From: Bacteroidia bacterium
Lineage (GTDB): Bacteria; Bacteroidota; Bacteroidia; Bacteroidales; UBA12481
Direction: 5' to 3'
DNA length: 5,148 nucleotides
Assembly (NCBI GenBank): GCA_026391235.1
Contig: JAPLDV010000333.1
Span: 1-5,148 of the forward strand
Shown: positions 1 through 5,148 of the stretch, piece by piece
Position numbering within the stretch: the first letter of the stretch is position 1
Layout: each line of letters starts with the position of its first letter
The notes under the pieces: model-generated
What the model was told of the DNA's origin: nothing
Seen by the model: only the letters and a program-made list of their open reading frames with translations
The model's database searches: none
Position numbers and translations under genes: made by a program

Positions 1-166
1 GATTGTTCACATCAGGTTTTGGCAGGATAACAGGAAGATTGACAGGCATAATGGTATAAATATGATTCTGGGTCATTCCCATGAATAACCAATAGTCAAA
101 GCTTTTCTGAGCATTCACTGCGAGCGCAACAGAAATCATCCCGGTGATTAAGAGTGCTTTCTTCAT
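1..166 (-). CDS. Exported protein of unknown function, N-terminal part only
   Basis: The reading frame is open for 55 codons from the ATG at 166-164 and runs off the left edge of the window. The first 20 residues form a classical Sec signal peptide: MKK basic start, hydrophobic core ALLITGMISVALA, then VNA before Gln20, which fits signal peptidase I cleavage after Ala19. A mature N-terminal Gln is common in Bacteroidota exports. The start of the mature part (KSFDYWLFMGMTQNHIY) is rich in aromatic residues and could be the first strand of an outer-membrane beta-barrel, but that is a guess. From memory, related genomes often have a small outer-membrane-type protein after nadK; the visible residues do not let me assign this one to a family. 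There is no Shine-Dalgarno. A promoter-like box lies 59 bp upstream, so the gene is probably transcribed separately from nadK. Confidence 0.75.
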   Translation of the reverse strand, partial: MKKALLITGMISVALAVNAQKSFDYWLFMGMTQNHIYTIMPVNLPVILPKPDVNN

Positions 167-224
167 TTCTGGTTGATTGCTGGTGATATCTATTGATTAT
201 CCCCTAACAATAACTGCCAGGGCG

Positions 225-232
225 CAAATATA
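225..232 (-). promoter_or_regulatory. Candidate Bacteroidota -7 promoter box for the exported-protein gene
   Basis: On the minus strand this reads TATATTTG, an exact match to the Bacteroidota housekeeping sigma -7 consensus TAnnTTTG. Transcription would start near 218 and leave a leader of about 50 nt before the ATG at 166. A TTTG occurs upstream (minus strand, about 246-243), but only 10 nt before the box, which is too close for a standard -33 element. The -33 part is therefore unsupported. Confidence 0.5.
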
Positions 233-268
233 GTATAAAATACAAAGGTTTTTTAGTGCATTTGCATG

Positions 269-285
269 ACAGGTGGCTCACCTGT
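269..285 (-). terminator. Small perfect hairpin downstream of nadK, possible terminator
   Basis: Two 7-base arms, ACAGGTG and CACCTGT, are exact reverse complements around a 3-base loop. The hairpin begins 17 bp after the nadK stop codon. No run of U follows it in the minus-strand transcript, so it is not a textbook intrinsic terminator. It could still end the CBS-nadK transcript or protect its 3' end. Confidence 0.3.
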
Positions 286-301
286 GAATTTATACCTGCT
301 G

Positions 302-1204
302 CTAATTTCTTCTGTCAGCACCCCACATCAGTTTGGTTCGCAGGGTGTGATAAAAGTTATGCTCCCTTAGCCGGATGGTCTTTATGCAAAACGGGGCTTT
401 GAATATGGTGAGCTCAAGCCGGTCTTCAATAACGGCAGAACGCGAATCAGCCGAAACGAGGAGGTTCCCGCTACGGCTTTCAATTCGGAGGGTAAGCTTC
501 ATGGAATCCTTATAAACCAATGGCCTCACAGTCAGGTTATGCGGTGCAATCGGAGAAAGTATAAAATTATTTGTATCAGGTAAAACCAGCGGCCCCCCAA
601 CACTCAACGAATACGCAGTTGATCCAGTCGGCGTTGCAACAATCAGCCCATCAGCCCAGTATATATTCAGAAATTGTCCATCCAGGAAGGCGGTTATTTT
701 GATCATAGATGAATCATCACGCTTATGTACAGTGATCTCATTCAATGCAAAATTAAAATCTCCGAATAAAGGCTGATCGCAATCCAGCTGAAGAAGTACC
801 CGTTCATCAAGCCCTGCCTTATTTTGCATAACTGAATCCACCGCTACAGCGATCTCATCCTGCGAGATATCAGCCAGAAAACCAAGCCGCCCGCTGTTTA
901 TACCCGTCAGTGGAATGGGAAGATCCCTTACCAGGGTAACCGCTTCAAGGAATGTCCCGTCACCACCAACACTGAACATCACCCCCTGCAAGCCTTTTAA
1001 ATCCTCATAAGTTTGAAAGGTTCCCCAAAAGGGATATTTTTCATCGTTCCATGAATCAATGAATATTTTTAAAGGACTAAAAATCATTACCTTAACATCA
1101 TATTTATGCAACCTGTTCAATAACAGGCGGAAAGGAACCCTGAACCCATCCTCAAATTCTCTGCCGAATAAGAATATCTGCTTCACAACCGGCTTAGTTT
1201 TCAT
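302..1204 (-). CDS. nadK: NAD kinase (ATP-NAD kinase)
   Basis: Cytoplasmic enzyme that phosphorylates NAD+ at the 2'-hydroxyl of the adenosine ribose to give NADP+. The 300-residue product has the family hallmarks in order: GGDGT at 80-84 (the phosphate-binding and catalytic signature), GINSGRLGFLAD at 101-112, an NE pair at 155-156 (ALNE), and the NAD-binding block DGLIVATPTGSTAYSLSVGGP at 185-205, then SPIAPHNLTVRPLV at 217-230. Length is normal for bacterial NadK and no key motif is missing. The ATG lies 7 bp after the stop of the CBS/ACT gene, with an AAGGG immediately upstream, so the two genes are almost certainly co-transcribed. A small hairpin and then a separate promoter follow, suggesting the operon ends here. 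Confidence 0.97.
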   Translation of the reverse strand: MKTKPVVKQIFLFGREFEDGFRVPFRLLLNRLHKYDVKVMIFSPLKIFIDSWNDEKYPFWGTFQTYEDLKGLQGVMFSVGGDGTFLEAVTLVRDLPIPLTGINSGRLGFLADISQDEIAVAVDSVMQNKAGLDERVLLQLDCDQPLFGDFNFALNEITVHKRDDSSMIKITAFLDGQFLNIYWADGLIVATPTGSTAYSLSVGGPLVLPDTNNFILSPIAPHNLTVRPLVYKDSMKLTLRIESRSGNLLVSADSRSAVIEDRLELTIFKAPFCIKTIRLREHNFYHTLRTKLMWGADRRN

Positions 1205-1211
1205 ATCCCTT

Positions 1212-1877
1212 TTAAATATTCATGTATTTCATTAACTCCTCATATCTCGATCGGTAAAAATCGTCCAACTGGCTGTTAGCCAGGAAATAAGACTTTACTG
1301 TATAACCGTACCGATCAAATGAGCGCATCATTGAGCTGGTTTCCTGAGTGTTGACCTTGATGGTGACCTCAAGTTCCCGGCCATTCGGATCAGGAATCGC
1401 ATACAGACTGATAATCTTCGCATTATTATCCTCGATAATCCTCGACAACAGGGTTGGAGAGTAATCCTGCAGAGCAAGGCTCAGGACTAGTATTGCTCCA
1501 GGCTGACCAGCCGCGGTTAGTTTACTGAAGTTCTTTACCAGCAATGGCAATGTTATGCTGCCTGTATATTCCTTCTCTGGTGTTACTACCGGTACAAGGG
1601 TCAGCTCATAACGCGAAACCAGATCAATAACTTCGTAAACATGCTGATTTTCAATGACTGAAACAGCTAACAGACTCATTAAATGTTTACTTAGGAGTTG
1701 GCTTGGGTCGGCAAACTCTCTGATGACTATTTCTGATACCAGGCCAAGATAATCCGCCTGATCAACAACAGGAAGGTGAGCAACCTTGTATTCCGCCATC
1801 AGTTCAATGACCTGACTCAAAGTATCAGATCCTTTTACAGGAGGGATAAGGTTGGAAACCAAGTCTTGGGCCAGCAT
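1212..1877 (-). CDS. CBS-CBS-ACT domain protein, first gene of the nadK operon
   Basis: Predicted cytoplasmic ligand-sensing protein of 221 residues. Two CBS repeats occupy roughly 1-57 (with VAHLPVVDQ near 32-40 and YLGLVSE) and 62-115 (LTLVPVV at 92-98, then YTGSITL). A C-terminal ACT-like fold spans about 127-198 (GAILVLSLALQDYSPTLLSRIIEDNNAKIISL, then ELEVTIKVN). The fold assignment comes from sequence pattern. CBS pairs usually bind adenine nucleotides and ACT domains usually bind small metabolites, but no enzyme domain is attached, so the target is not visible. The tight 7-bp link to nadK suggests a regulatory link to NADP synthesis; this is inference. Start is the ATG at 1877, with no Shine-Dalgarno. 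The 49-bp divergent gap to pdxJ must hold its promoter, which I cannot recognise on this strand. Confidence 0.88.
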   Translation of the reverse strand: MLAQDLVSNLIPPVKGSDTLSQVIELMAEYKVAHLPVVDQADYLGLVSEIVIREFADPSQLLSKHLMSLLAVSVIENQHVYEVIDLVSRYELTLVPVVTPEKEYTGSITLPLLVKNFSKLTAAGQPGAILVLSLALQDYSPTLLSRIIEDNNAKIISLYAIPDPNGRELEVTIKVNTQETSSMMRSFDRYGYTVKSYFLANSQLDDFYRSRYEELMKYMNI

Positions 1878-1893
1878 ATCGGCAGATAATTCG

Positions 1894-1901
1894 TAATTTT
1901 G
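1894..1901 (+). promoter_or_regulatory. Candidate Bacteroidota -7 promoter box for pdxJ
   Basis: TAATTTTG matches the Bacteroidota consensus TAnnTTTG exactly. Transcription would start near 1908, about 19 nt before the pdxJ ATG, a short leader consistent with the lack of a Shine-Dalgarno. The -33 element is weak: a TTG at 1866-1868, inside the divergent CBS gene, is further upstream than usual. Confidence 0.5.
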
Positions 1902-1926
1902 TTCTTAATAATTAAACCCGGACACG

Positions 1927-2643
1927 ATGACCAGATTAAGCGTAAATATAAATAAAATTGCCACACTCCGGAATGCCAGAGGAGGTAATGTTCCCGATGT
2001 TCTGCAAGCCGCCGTAGATTGCGAACGCTTCGGGGCTCAGGGAATTACAGTACATCCCCGTCCGGATGAACGACACATCCGTTATCAGGATGTACTGGAT
2101 CTCAAACCATTGATAAAAACCGAATTTAATATTGAAGGATATCCCTCTGAATCTTTCATTCAGCTGGTTACCAAGATAATACCAGCACAAGTTACCTTGG
2201 TCCCTGATGCTCACGATGCAGTAACTTCAAACGCTGGCTGGAACACGGTTAAATATCATAACTTCCTTAAAGAGGTTGTTGCCCGATTTCACGAGAAAGG
2301 AATCCGGGTTTCGATATTCGTTGATGCTAATCCTGAGATGATCAGATATGCGGCCTTAATCGGTGCAGAACGGATCGAACTGTATACCGAACCTTATGCC
2401 AGTCTTTTCCCGAAAAATCCTGATGAAGCAATCAAACCGTTTGTCGAAGCAGCCCACGTGGCATCCGGATACAAGCTGGGATTAAATGCCGGTCATGATC
2501 TAAGCCTGGAAAACCTTGAATTCTTTCATAAAAGAATTCCCAGGTTACTGGAAGTAAGTATTGGCCACGCACTGATTTCCGATGCTCTCTATTTTGGCCT
2601 CGAAAATTCCATCATGATGTACCGGGCTAAGCTTGAGGGCTGA
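1927..2643 (+). CDS. pdxJ: Pyridoxine 5'-phosphate synthase
   Basis: Cytoplasmic TIM-barrel enzyme that condenses 1-deoxy-D-xylulose 5-phosphate with 3-amino-2-oxopropyl phosphate to form pyridoxine 5'-phosphate, the ring-closing step of DXP-dependent vitamin B6 synthesis. The 238-residue product is of normal family length. Visible signatures are [14 protein letters not shown] (7-20), [13 protein letters not shown] (39-51), Glu70 in [12 protein letters not shown] at 91-94, Glu151 in [19 protein letters not shown] (185-192) and [11 protein letters not shown] (211-221, phosphate binding). His43, Glu70 and His190 align, from memory, with the E. coli active-site His45, Glu72 and His193. The ATG at 1927 places the conserved N-terminal strand correctly. 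The gene is single, divergent from the CBS-nadK operon and convergent with the hydrolase, so pdxA and other B6 genes are not adjacent here. Confidence 0.97.
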   Translation: MTRLSVNINKIATLRNARGGNVPDVLQAAVDCERFGAQGITVHPRPDERHIRYQDVLDLKPLIKTEFNIEGYPSESFIQLVTKIIPAQVTLVPDAHDAVTSNAGWNTVKYHNFLKEVVARFHEKGIRVSIFVDANPEMIRYAALIGAERIELYTEPYASLFPKNPDEAIKPFVEAAHVASGYKLGLNAGHDLSLENLEFFHKRIPRLLEVSIGHALISDALYFGLENSIMMYRAKLEG

Positions 2644-2654
2644 CAACCGAAGGG

Positions 2655-2682
2655 CGTGAAACGTGAAACGTTAAACGTGACG
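2655..2682 (+). repeat. Tandem heptamer repeat CGTGAAA, four copies
   Basis: Four consecutive 7-base units begin 11 bp after the pdxJ stop codon: CGTGAAA, CGTGAAA, CGTTAAA and a degenerate CGTGACG. The block lies in the non-coding gap between convergent genes, in the presumed pdxJ 3' untranslated region. Its function is unknown. The unit differs from the AACTGAT heptamers that follow, though the period is the same. Confidence 0.7.
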
Positions 2683-2705
2683 CAAAAGAGTGACAAGTGA
2701 GGGAT

Positions 2706-2787
2706 GACCGTTGTCGGTTGTTGGTTATCAGTTGGCTTGCTTTCCGGTTAACTGATAACTGACAACTGACAACTGATAACTGATAAC
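2706..2787 (+). repeat. Inverted heptamer array forming a long hairpin between pdxJ and the hydrolase
   Basis: The right arm (2750-2787) is 5.4 tandem copies of AACTGAT or AACTGAC. The left arm (2706-2733) is four degenerate heptamers in the opposite orientation (GACCGTT, GTCGGTT, GTTGGTT, ATCAGTT). In plus-strand RNA, 2710-2737 can pair with 2746-2773 without interruption if G-U pairs are allowed, leaving an 8-base loop (2738-2745). The structure sits 3 bp from the stop of the convergent hydrolase gene and has no U-tract. It could act as a bidirectional transcription barrier or mRNA 3'-end stabiliser, or be a dispersed intergenic repeat; its role is inferred from position only. Confidence 0.75.
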
Positions 2788-2790
2788 ATC

Positions 2791-3597
2791 TTAGCCCAGC
2801 AACTCCCTTTTTATCACCGCCGCAAATACCGCCGGCTGCTCCGTATGGAGCCAGTGCCCTGCATTCTTGATTGTCTCAATCTGTGCGTTAGGAAATAATT
2901 GGCGAATCATGACAATATCCGTCTCCCGTATATATCCCGAATTTTCCCCACGTATAAAAAGAACCGGAAACTGGTTAAAAATCTTGCCTTCGGCCAGAAA
3001 TGATTCAAGCCCCTCCGAAAGGTTATCAAGGTTTCGCAGCAATGCCGGGAGGTTCAATCGCCAAACGTATCCGGATCCGGGCTCCTTTTCAATATTTTTC
3101 AGTAAAAATTGCCTCAACTGTTTGTCGGGCAACCGATTCTCAAGCTGCCGGTCAATATCCCCCAGTCCCGTAACATTAGTAAAATCAACTGATAACATCG
3201 ATCCAATAACCATTGAATGAAAAGCTGAATGGCTATGATCCAATGCGTTATCCAGATAACTCCTCGGGCTGATGTCTGCAATAATCAGGCGACTGACCCT
3301 TGATGGATGCCGGGCCGCAAACCACATAGCCGCTTTTCCGCCCATGGAATGGCCCAGGATGACCCCATTGCTCAATCCATAATCATCCATCATTTCCAGC
3401 AAATCTGCAGCAAGTGTTTCGTAGTTGTGATGGTCTGAATGCGGGGACCTGCCATGATTTCGCTGGTCAACAAGGAAAACTTCGCAAAGGCCGGAAAGAC
3501 TCCTGGCGATCGTGAGCCAATTATCGCCCGAACCATACAGACCGTGCAGAATTATGAAAGGATGCCCTTTCCCCAAACGCTGGACATGAAGTTTCAT
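2791..3597 (-). CDS. Alpha/beta hydrolase, YbfF/ABHD11-like esterase
   Basis: Soluble 268-residue serine hydrolase of the alpha/beta fold with no signal peptide. The oxyanion-hole strand is ILHGLYGSGDNW (16-27), followed by DQRNHGRSPHSD (44-55). The nucleophile elbow is GHSMGG (82-87) with Ser84, and the catalytic histidine is His248 in NAGHWLH (245-251). DQRNHGRSPHS and FIRGENSGYI (214-223) resemble the YbfF/ABHD11 group, in which I recall the catalytic acid following strand 5; Asp108 in IIADISP would fill that place here. The natural substrate is not predictable beyond an ester or thioester. The ATG overlaps by 4 bp (ATGA) the stop of a short uridine kinase-like ORF, so the two are probably translationally coupled, and any promoter should lie upstream of 3671. 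It converges on pdxJ. Confidence 0.93.
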   Translation of the reverse strand: MKLHVQRLGKGHPFIILHGLYGSGDNWLTIARSLSGLCEVFLVDQRNHGRSPHSDHHNYETLAADLLEMMDDYGLSNGVILGHSMGGKAAMWFAARHPSRVSRLIIADISPRSYLDNALDHSHSAFHSMVIGSMLSVDFTNVTGLGDIDRQLENRLPDKQLRQFLLKNIEKEPGSGYVWRLNLPALLRNLDNLSEGLESFLAEGKIFNQFPVLFIRGENSGYIRETDIVMIRQLFPNAQIETIKNAGHWLHTEQPAVFAAVIKRELLG

Positions 3598-3671
3598 AGG
3601 CTATTCCGATAAATGTTCACGAAAGTTGTTTTTCCGCTTCCGGTTCCACCTGCAATACCAACGATTAACAT
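3594..3671 (-). pseudogene. udk: Truncated uridine kinase fragment (P-loop start only)
   Basis: A 25-codon ORF runs from the ATG at 3671-3669 to a TGA at 3596-3594. It encodes MLIVGIAGGTGSGKTTFVN followed by IYRNSL. IAGGTGSGKTT is the characteristic Walker A motif of uridine/cytidine kinases at the position where Udk normally begins. A full enzyme has about 200 residues, so the nucleoside-binding and lid regions are absent; on the minus strand the hydrolase follows directly. An in-frame TAA lies 12 codons upstream, which supports this ATG as a genuine gene start. The best explanation is a deletion that removed most of udk and left its start and probably its promoter feeding the hydrolase. A short expressed leader ORF derived from udk, or an assembly join, are alternatives. 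Confidence 0.65.
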
Positions 3672-3699
3672 AATTTGCTGAAGATTCAGGAGGTAATTG

Positions 3700-3707
3700 T
3701 ATATTTA
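3700..3707 (+). promoter_or_regulatory. Possible promoter for the Dabb-manA operon
   Basis: TATATTTA matches TAnnTTTG in all but the final base. A TTTG at 3674-3677 lies 22 bp before it, near the expected -33 spacing. Transcription would begin near 3714, about 14 nt before the Dabb ATG. The AGGAGGT at 3688-3694 would lie upstream of the transcript and so would not act as its ribosome binding site. Confidence 0.4.
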
Positions 3708-3727
3708 CCGATTAAGTCTTTCCAAAA

Positions 3728-4042
3728 ATGATCCGACACATCGTTCTCTTCAAAATAAAGAATTTTTCTTCAGAATCCGAAAGAAACGAAGCTTTAGAAA
3801 ACGTATTGGTCACGTTCCGGTCACTGATTGGCCAGATTCCGCAGATCAGGCAATACCGGGTGGAACCAGATTGCGTGCATGAACCCTCCTCATTCGATGT
3901 GATCATTGACAGTGCTTTTGATACTCTGAATGACCTGAAATCCTACCAGGCGCATCCTGCTCATATCGATGCCGTGGCTTTGAATAAACAGTGGTCGGTA
4001 GGTAAAATTGTATGCGATTATTTCTTCGAAAACCATACCTGA
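3728..4042 (+). CDS. Dabb (stress-responsive A/B barrel) domain protein
   Basis: A small 104-residue protein that is a single Dabb domain, a dimeric ferredoxin-like alpha/beta barrel. Typical features are the N-terminal strand MIRHIVLFKIK (1-11), a charged helix (ESERNEALENVLVTFRSL), the strand SFDVIIDSAF (55-64), and the helix DLKSYQAHPAHIDAV (69-83) with the family's YxxHPxH pattern. Dabb proteins are poorly characterised; some act in aromatic-compound or polyketide chemistry and one plant member is stress induced, so no reaction can be assigned here. Start is the ATG at 3728, which places the first strand exactly as in the family. It is followed 28 bp later by manA on the same strand, suggesting co-transcription, but no functional link is evident. 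Confidence 0.9.
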   Translation: MIRHIVLFKIKNFSSESERNEALENVLVTFRSLIGQIPQIRQYRVEPDCVHEPSSFDVIIDSAFDTLNDLKSYQAHPAHIDAVALNKQWSVGKIVCDYFFENHT

Positions 4043-4070
4043 ACCAACAACCGGAACTAAATCAAAAATT

Positions 4071-5069
4071 ATGCTATATCCTTTACGCTTTAAGCCGATT
4101 TACCAGTACCGATTGTGGGGTGGAAGCAAATTAAGAGATGTTCTGGGGAAGAAAGATGCACCTGATATGACTGGGGAAAGTTGGGAAATATCCGGAGTCG
4201 AGGACAACCAATCTGTTGTAAAAGAAGGCTTTCTGGAGGGTAATGACCTTCAGGAGCTGATCGAGGTTTACATGGGAGATCTGGTTGGTGATACTGTTTA
4301 TGAAAAACATGGAACCGAATTTCCACTGTTGATTAAACTGATCGATGCACACGATGTCCTGTCGGTTCAGGTTCATCCTGATGACATTCTCGCTGCACAA
4401 AGGCATCACGCGTATGGGAAAACTGAGATGTGGCATGTGATCCAGGCTGATCCCGGTTCTGTTATTTATACCGGTCTTAACAGGGATATTAGTCGCGAAG
4501 AATTTCTTACCCATGTCGAGCAAAAGGAAATCCAGAAAGTACTTAATATTGAATCCGTTAAAGATGGTGATGCGTTTTTCATACCAGCCGGCCGTGTTCA
4601 TGCAATTGGTGCAGGGATACTTTTAGCCGAAATCCAGCAAACCAGTGATATTACCTACCGGATATTCGACTGGAACCGTTTGGAGAAAAATGGCAGGCCC
4701 CGGACTTTACACACCGATATGGCCATTGATGCTATAGATTTCAAACATTACCCAAGCTATCGGAATGATTATCTGGCTTATACGAATCGCCCATGCCCCA
4801 TTGTCAGCTGCCCGTATTTTACCGTCAATCTCATTTGGTTTTGCCGGCCGGTCGAACGCGACTATCTCGACATTGATTCTTTTATTATTTTCATATGCCT
4901 CCAGGGCTCATTCCTGCTGAATTATGGACAGGATAACCCGATGCTGGTAAAAACGGGCCACACGATTCTTCTACCTGCCATCTTCAAGGATGTTATTCTT
5001 GAACCCCGCGGGGAGACCCGGATACTGGAAGTTTATATTGACAACCCAAAGGCTTCAACGTCGATTTAA
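4071..5069 (+). CDS. manA: Mannose-6-phosphate isomerase, type I (short bacterial form)
   Basis: Zinc-dependent cupin enzyme interconverting mannose 6-phosphate and fructose 6-phosphate, feeding GDP-mannose and glycan synthesis or allowing growth on mannose. I chose the ATG at 4071 (332 residues) because MLYPLRFKPIYQYRLWGG matches the family N-terminus; an in-frame ATG at 4008 would add 21 unrelated residues and overlap the Dabb gene. Motifs: LSVQVHPDD (97-105), KTEMWHV (117-123), FFIPAGRVHAIGAGILLAEIQQ (169-190) and ITYRIFDW (194-201). Predicted zinc ligands are Gln100, His102, Glu119 and His177, with Arg197 the conserved catalytic arginine. Length and layout fit the roughly 320-residue Bacillus-type ManA and lack the helical insertion of the E. 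coli enzyme. A C-terminal cupin half (about 245-324) is present, so the gene appears intact. Confidence 0.96.
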   Translation: MLYPLRFKPIYQYRLWGGSKLRDVLGKKDAPDMTGESWEISGVEDNQSVVKEGFLEGNDLQELIEVYMGDLVGDTVYEKHGTEFPLLIKLIDAHDVLSVQVHPDDILAAQRHHAYGKTEMWHVIQADPGSVIYTGLNRDISREEFLTHVEQKEIQKVLNIESVKDGDAFFIPAGRVHAIGAGILLAEIQQTSDITYRIFDWNRLEKNGRPRTLHTDMAIDAIDFKHYPSYRNDYLAYTNRPCPIVSCPYFTVNLIWFCRPVERDYLDIDSFIIFICLQGSFLLNYGQDNPMLVKTGHTILLPAIFKDVILEPRGETRILEVYIDNPKASTSI

Positions 5070-5148
5070 AGTGAAACCGGACACGGCTATTAGAACAGTT
5101 ACCTTTATCAGTGCCGGAAATGATCCCGGAAAGTGACCAAGCCCTGAC
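5070..5148. other. Region after manA with no supported gene
   Basis: This 79-bp end segment has no recognisable terminator, RNA or promoter. An ATG at 5120 opens a frame of nine codons to the window edge, with a GTG in the same frame at 5111. That is too little to call a gene. A CCGGAAA direct repeat (5114-5120 and 5126-5132) is probably chance. Confidence 0.3.

Noticed and set aside
1936..2214. 92-codon minus-strand frame opposite pdxJ
   Set aside because: It is antisense to a clearly functional pdxJ, including the codons of the conserved N-terminal motifs.
2655..2787. CRISPR array
   Set aside because: The units are 7 bases and directly adjacent, with no spacers and no cas genes nearby.
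2867..3220. 117-codon plus-strand frame opposite the hydrolase
   Set aside because: It lies wholly antisense to a hydrolase with all catalytic motifs, and its product shows no recognisable domain.
3688..3882. Perfect AGGAGGT followed by a TTG-started 61-codon frame
   Set aside because: The spacing from AGGAGGT to the TTG is only 2 bp, the frame overlaps most of the well-supported Dabb gene, and the product is basic and featureless. The motif is probably incidental.
4008..4070. Upstream in-frame start for manA adding 21 residues
   Set aside because: The extra residues have no resemblance to ManA and overlap the Dabb coding region; the family N-terminus begins exactly at the ATG at 4071.
4090..4601. 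Two minus-strand frames (78 and 156 codons) opposite manA
   Set aside because: Both are antisense shadows of manA with no motif, and they overlap each other.
5111..5148. Start of a new plus-strand gene at the window edge
   Set aside because: Only nine codons are visible after the ATG at 5120, with no ribosome site or recognisable motif.

Overview
The window looks like a chromosomal segment from a Bacteroidota bacterium, probably in or near Bacteroidales. Three things point there. Two intergenic regions carry exact matches to the Bacteroidota -7 promoter element TAnnTTTG. Shine-Dalgarno sequences are mostly absent before the start codons. The block CBS/ACT protein, nadK and divergent pdxJ is an arrangement I recall from this phylum. 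The assignment rests on pattern recognition, with no database search.

Layout, left to right. Positions 1-166 (minus) hold the N-terminus of an exported protein of unknown function with its own promoter. Positions 302-1877 (minus) hold a two-gene operon: a CBS-CBS-ACT protein followed 7 bp later by NAD kinase (nadK). Divergent from it, across 49 bp, is pdxJ (1927-2643, plus), the last ring-forming step of DXP-dependent vitamin B6 synthesis. pdxJ converges on an alpha/beta hydrolase (2791-3597, minus). The 147-bp gap between them holds two different period-7 repeats, one forming a long imperfect hairpin. Just upstream of the hydrolase, overlapping its start by 4 bp, is a 25-codon ORF that is almost purely the P-loop start of a uridine kinase, probably the remnant of a truncated udk gene. 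Divergent from it are a small Dabb-domain protein (3728-4042, plus) and a type I mannose-6-phosphate isomerase, manA (4071-5069, plus), probably one operon. The last 79 bp hold no supported gene.

The genes are mainly cofactor and sugar metabolism: NADP synthesis, pyridoxal phosphate synthesis and fructose-6-P/mannose-6-P interconversion. I do not see a new defence, mobile or biosynthetic system. The items most worth a second look are the udk remnant coupled to the hydrolase, and the heptamer hairpin, whose arm mismatches are all G-U compatible in only one strand's RNA.
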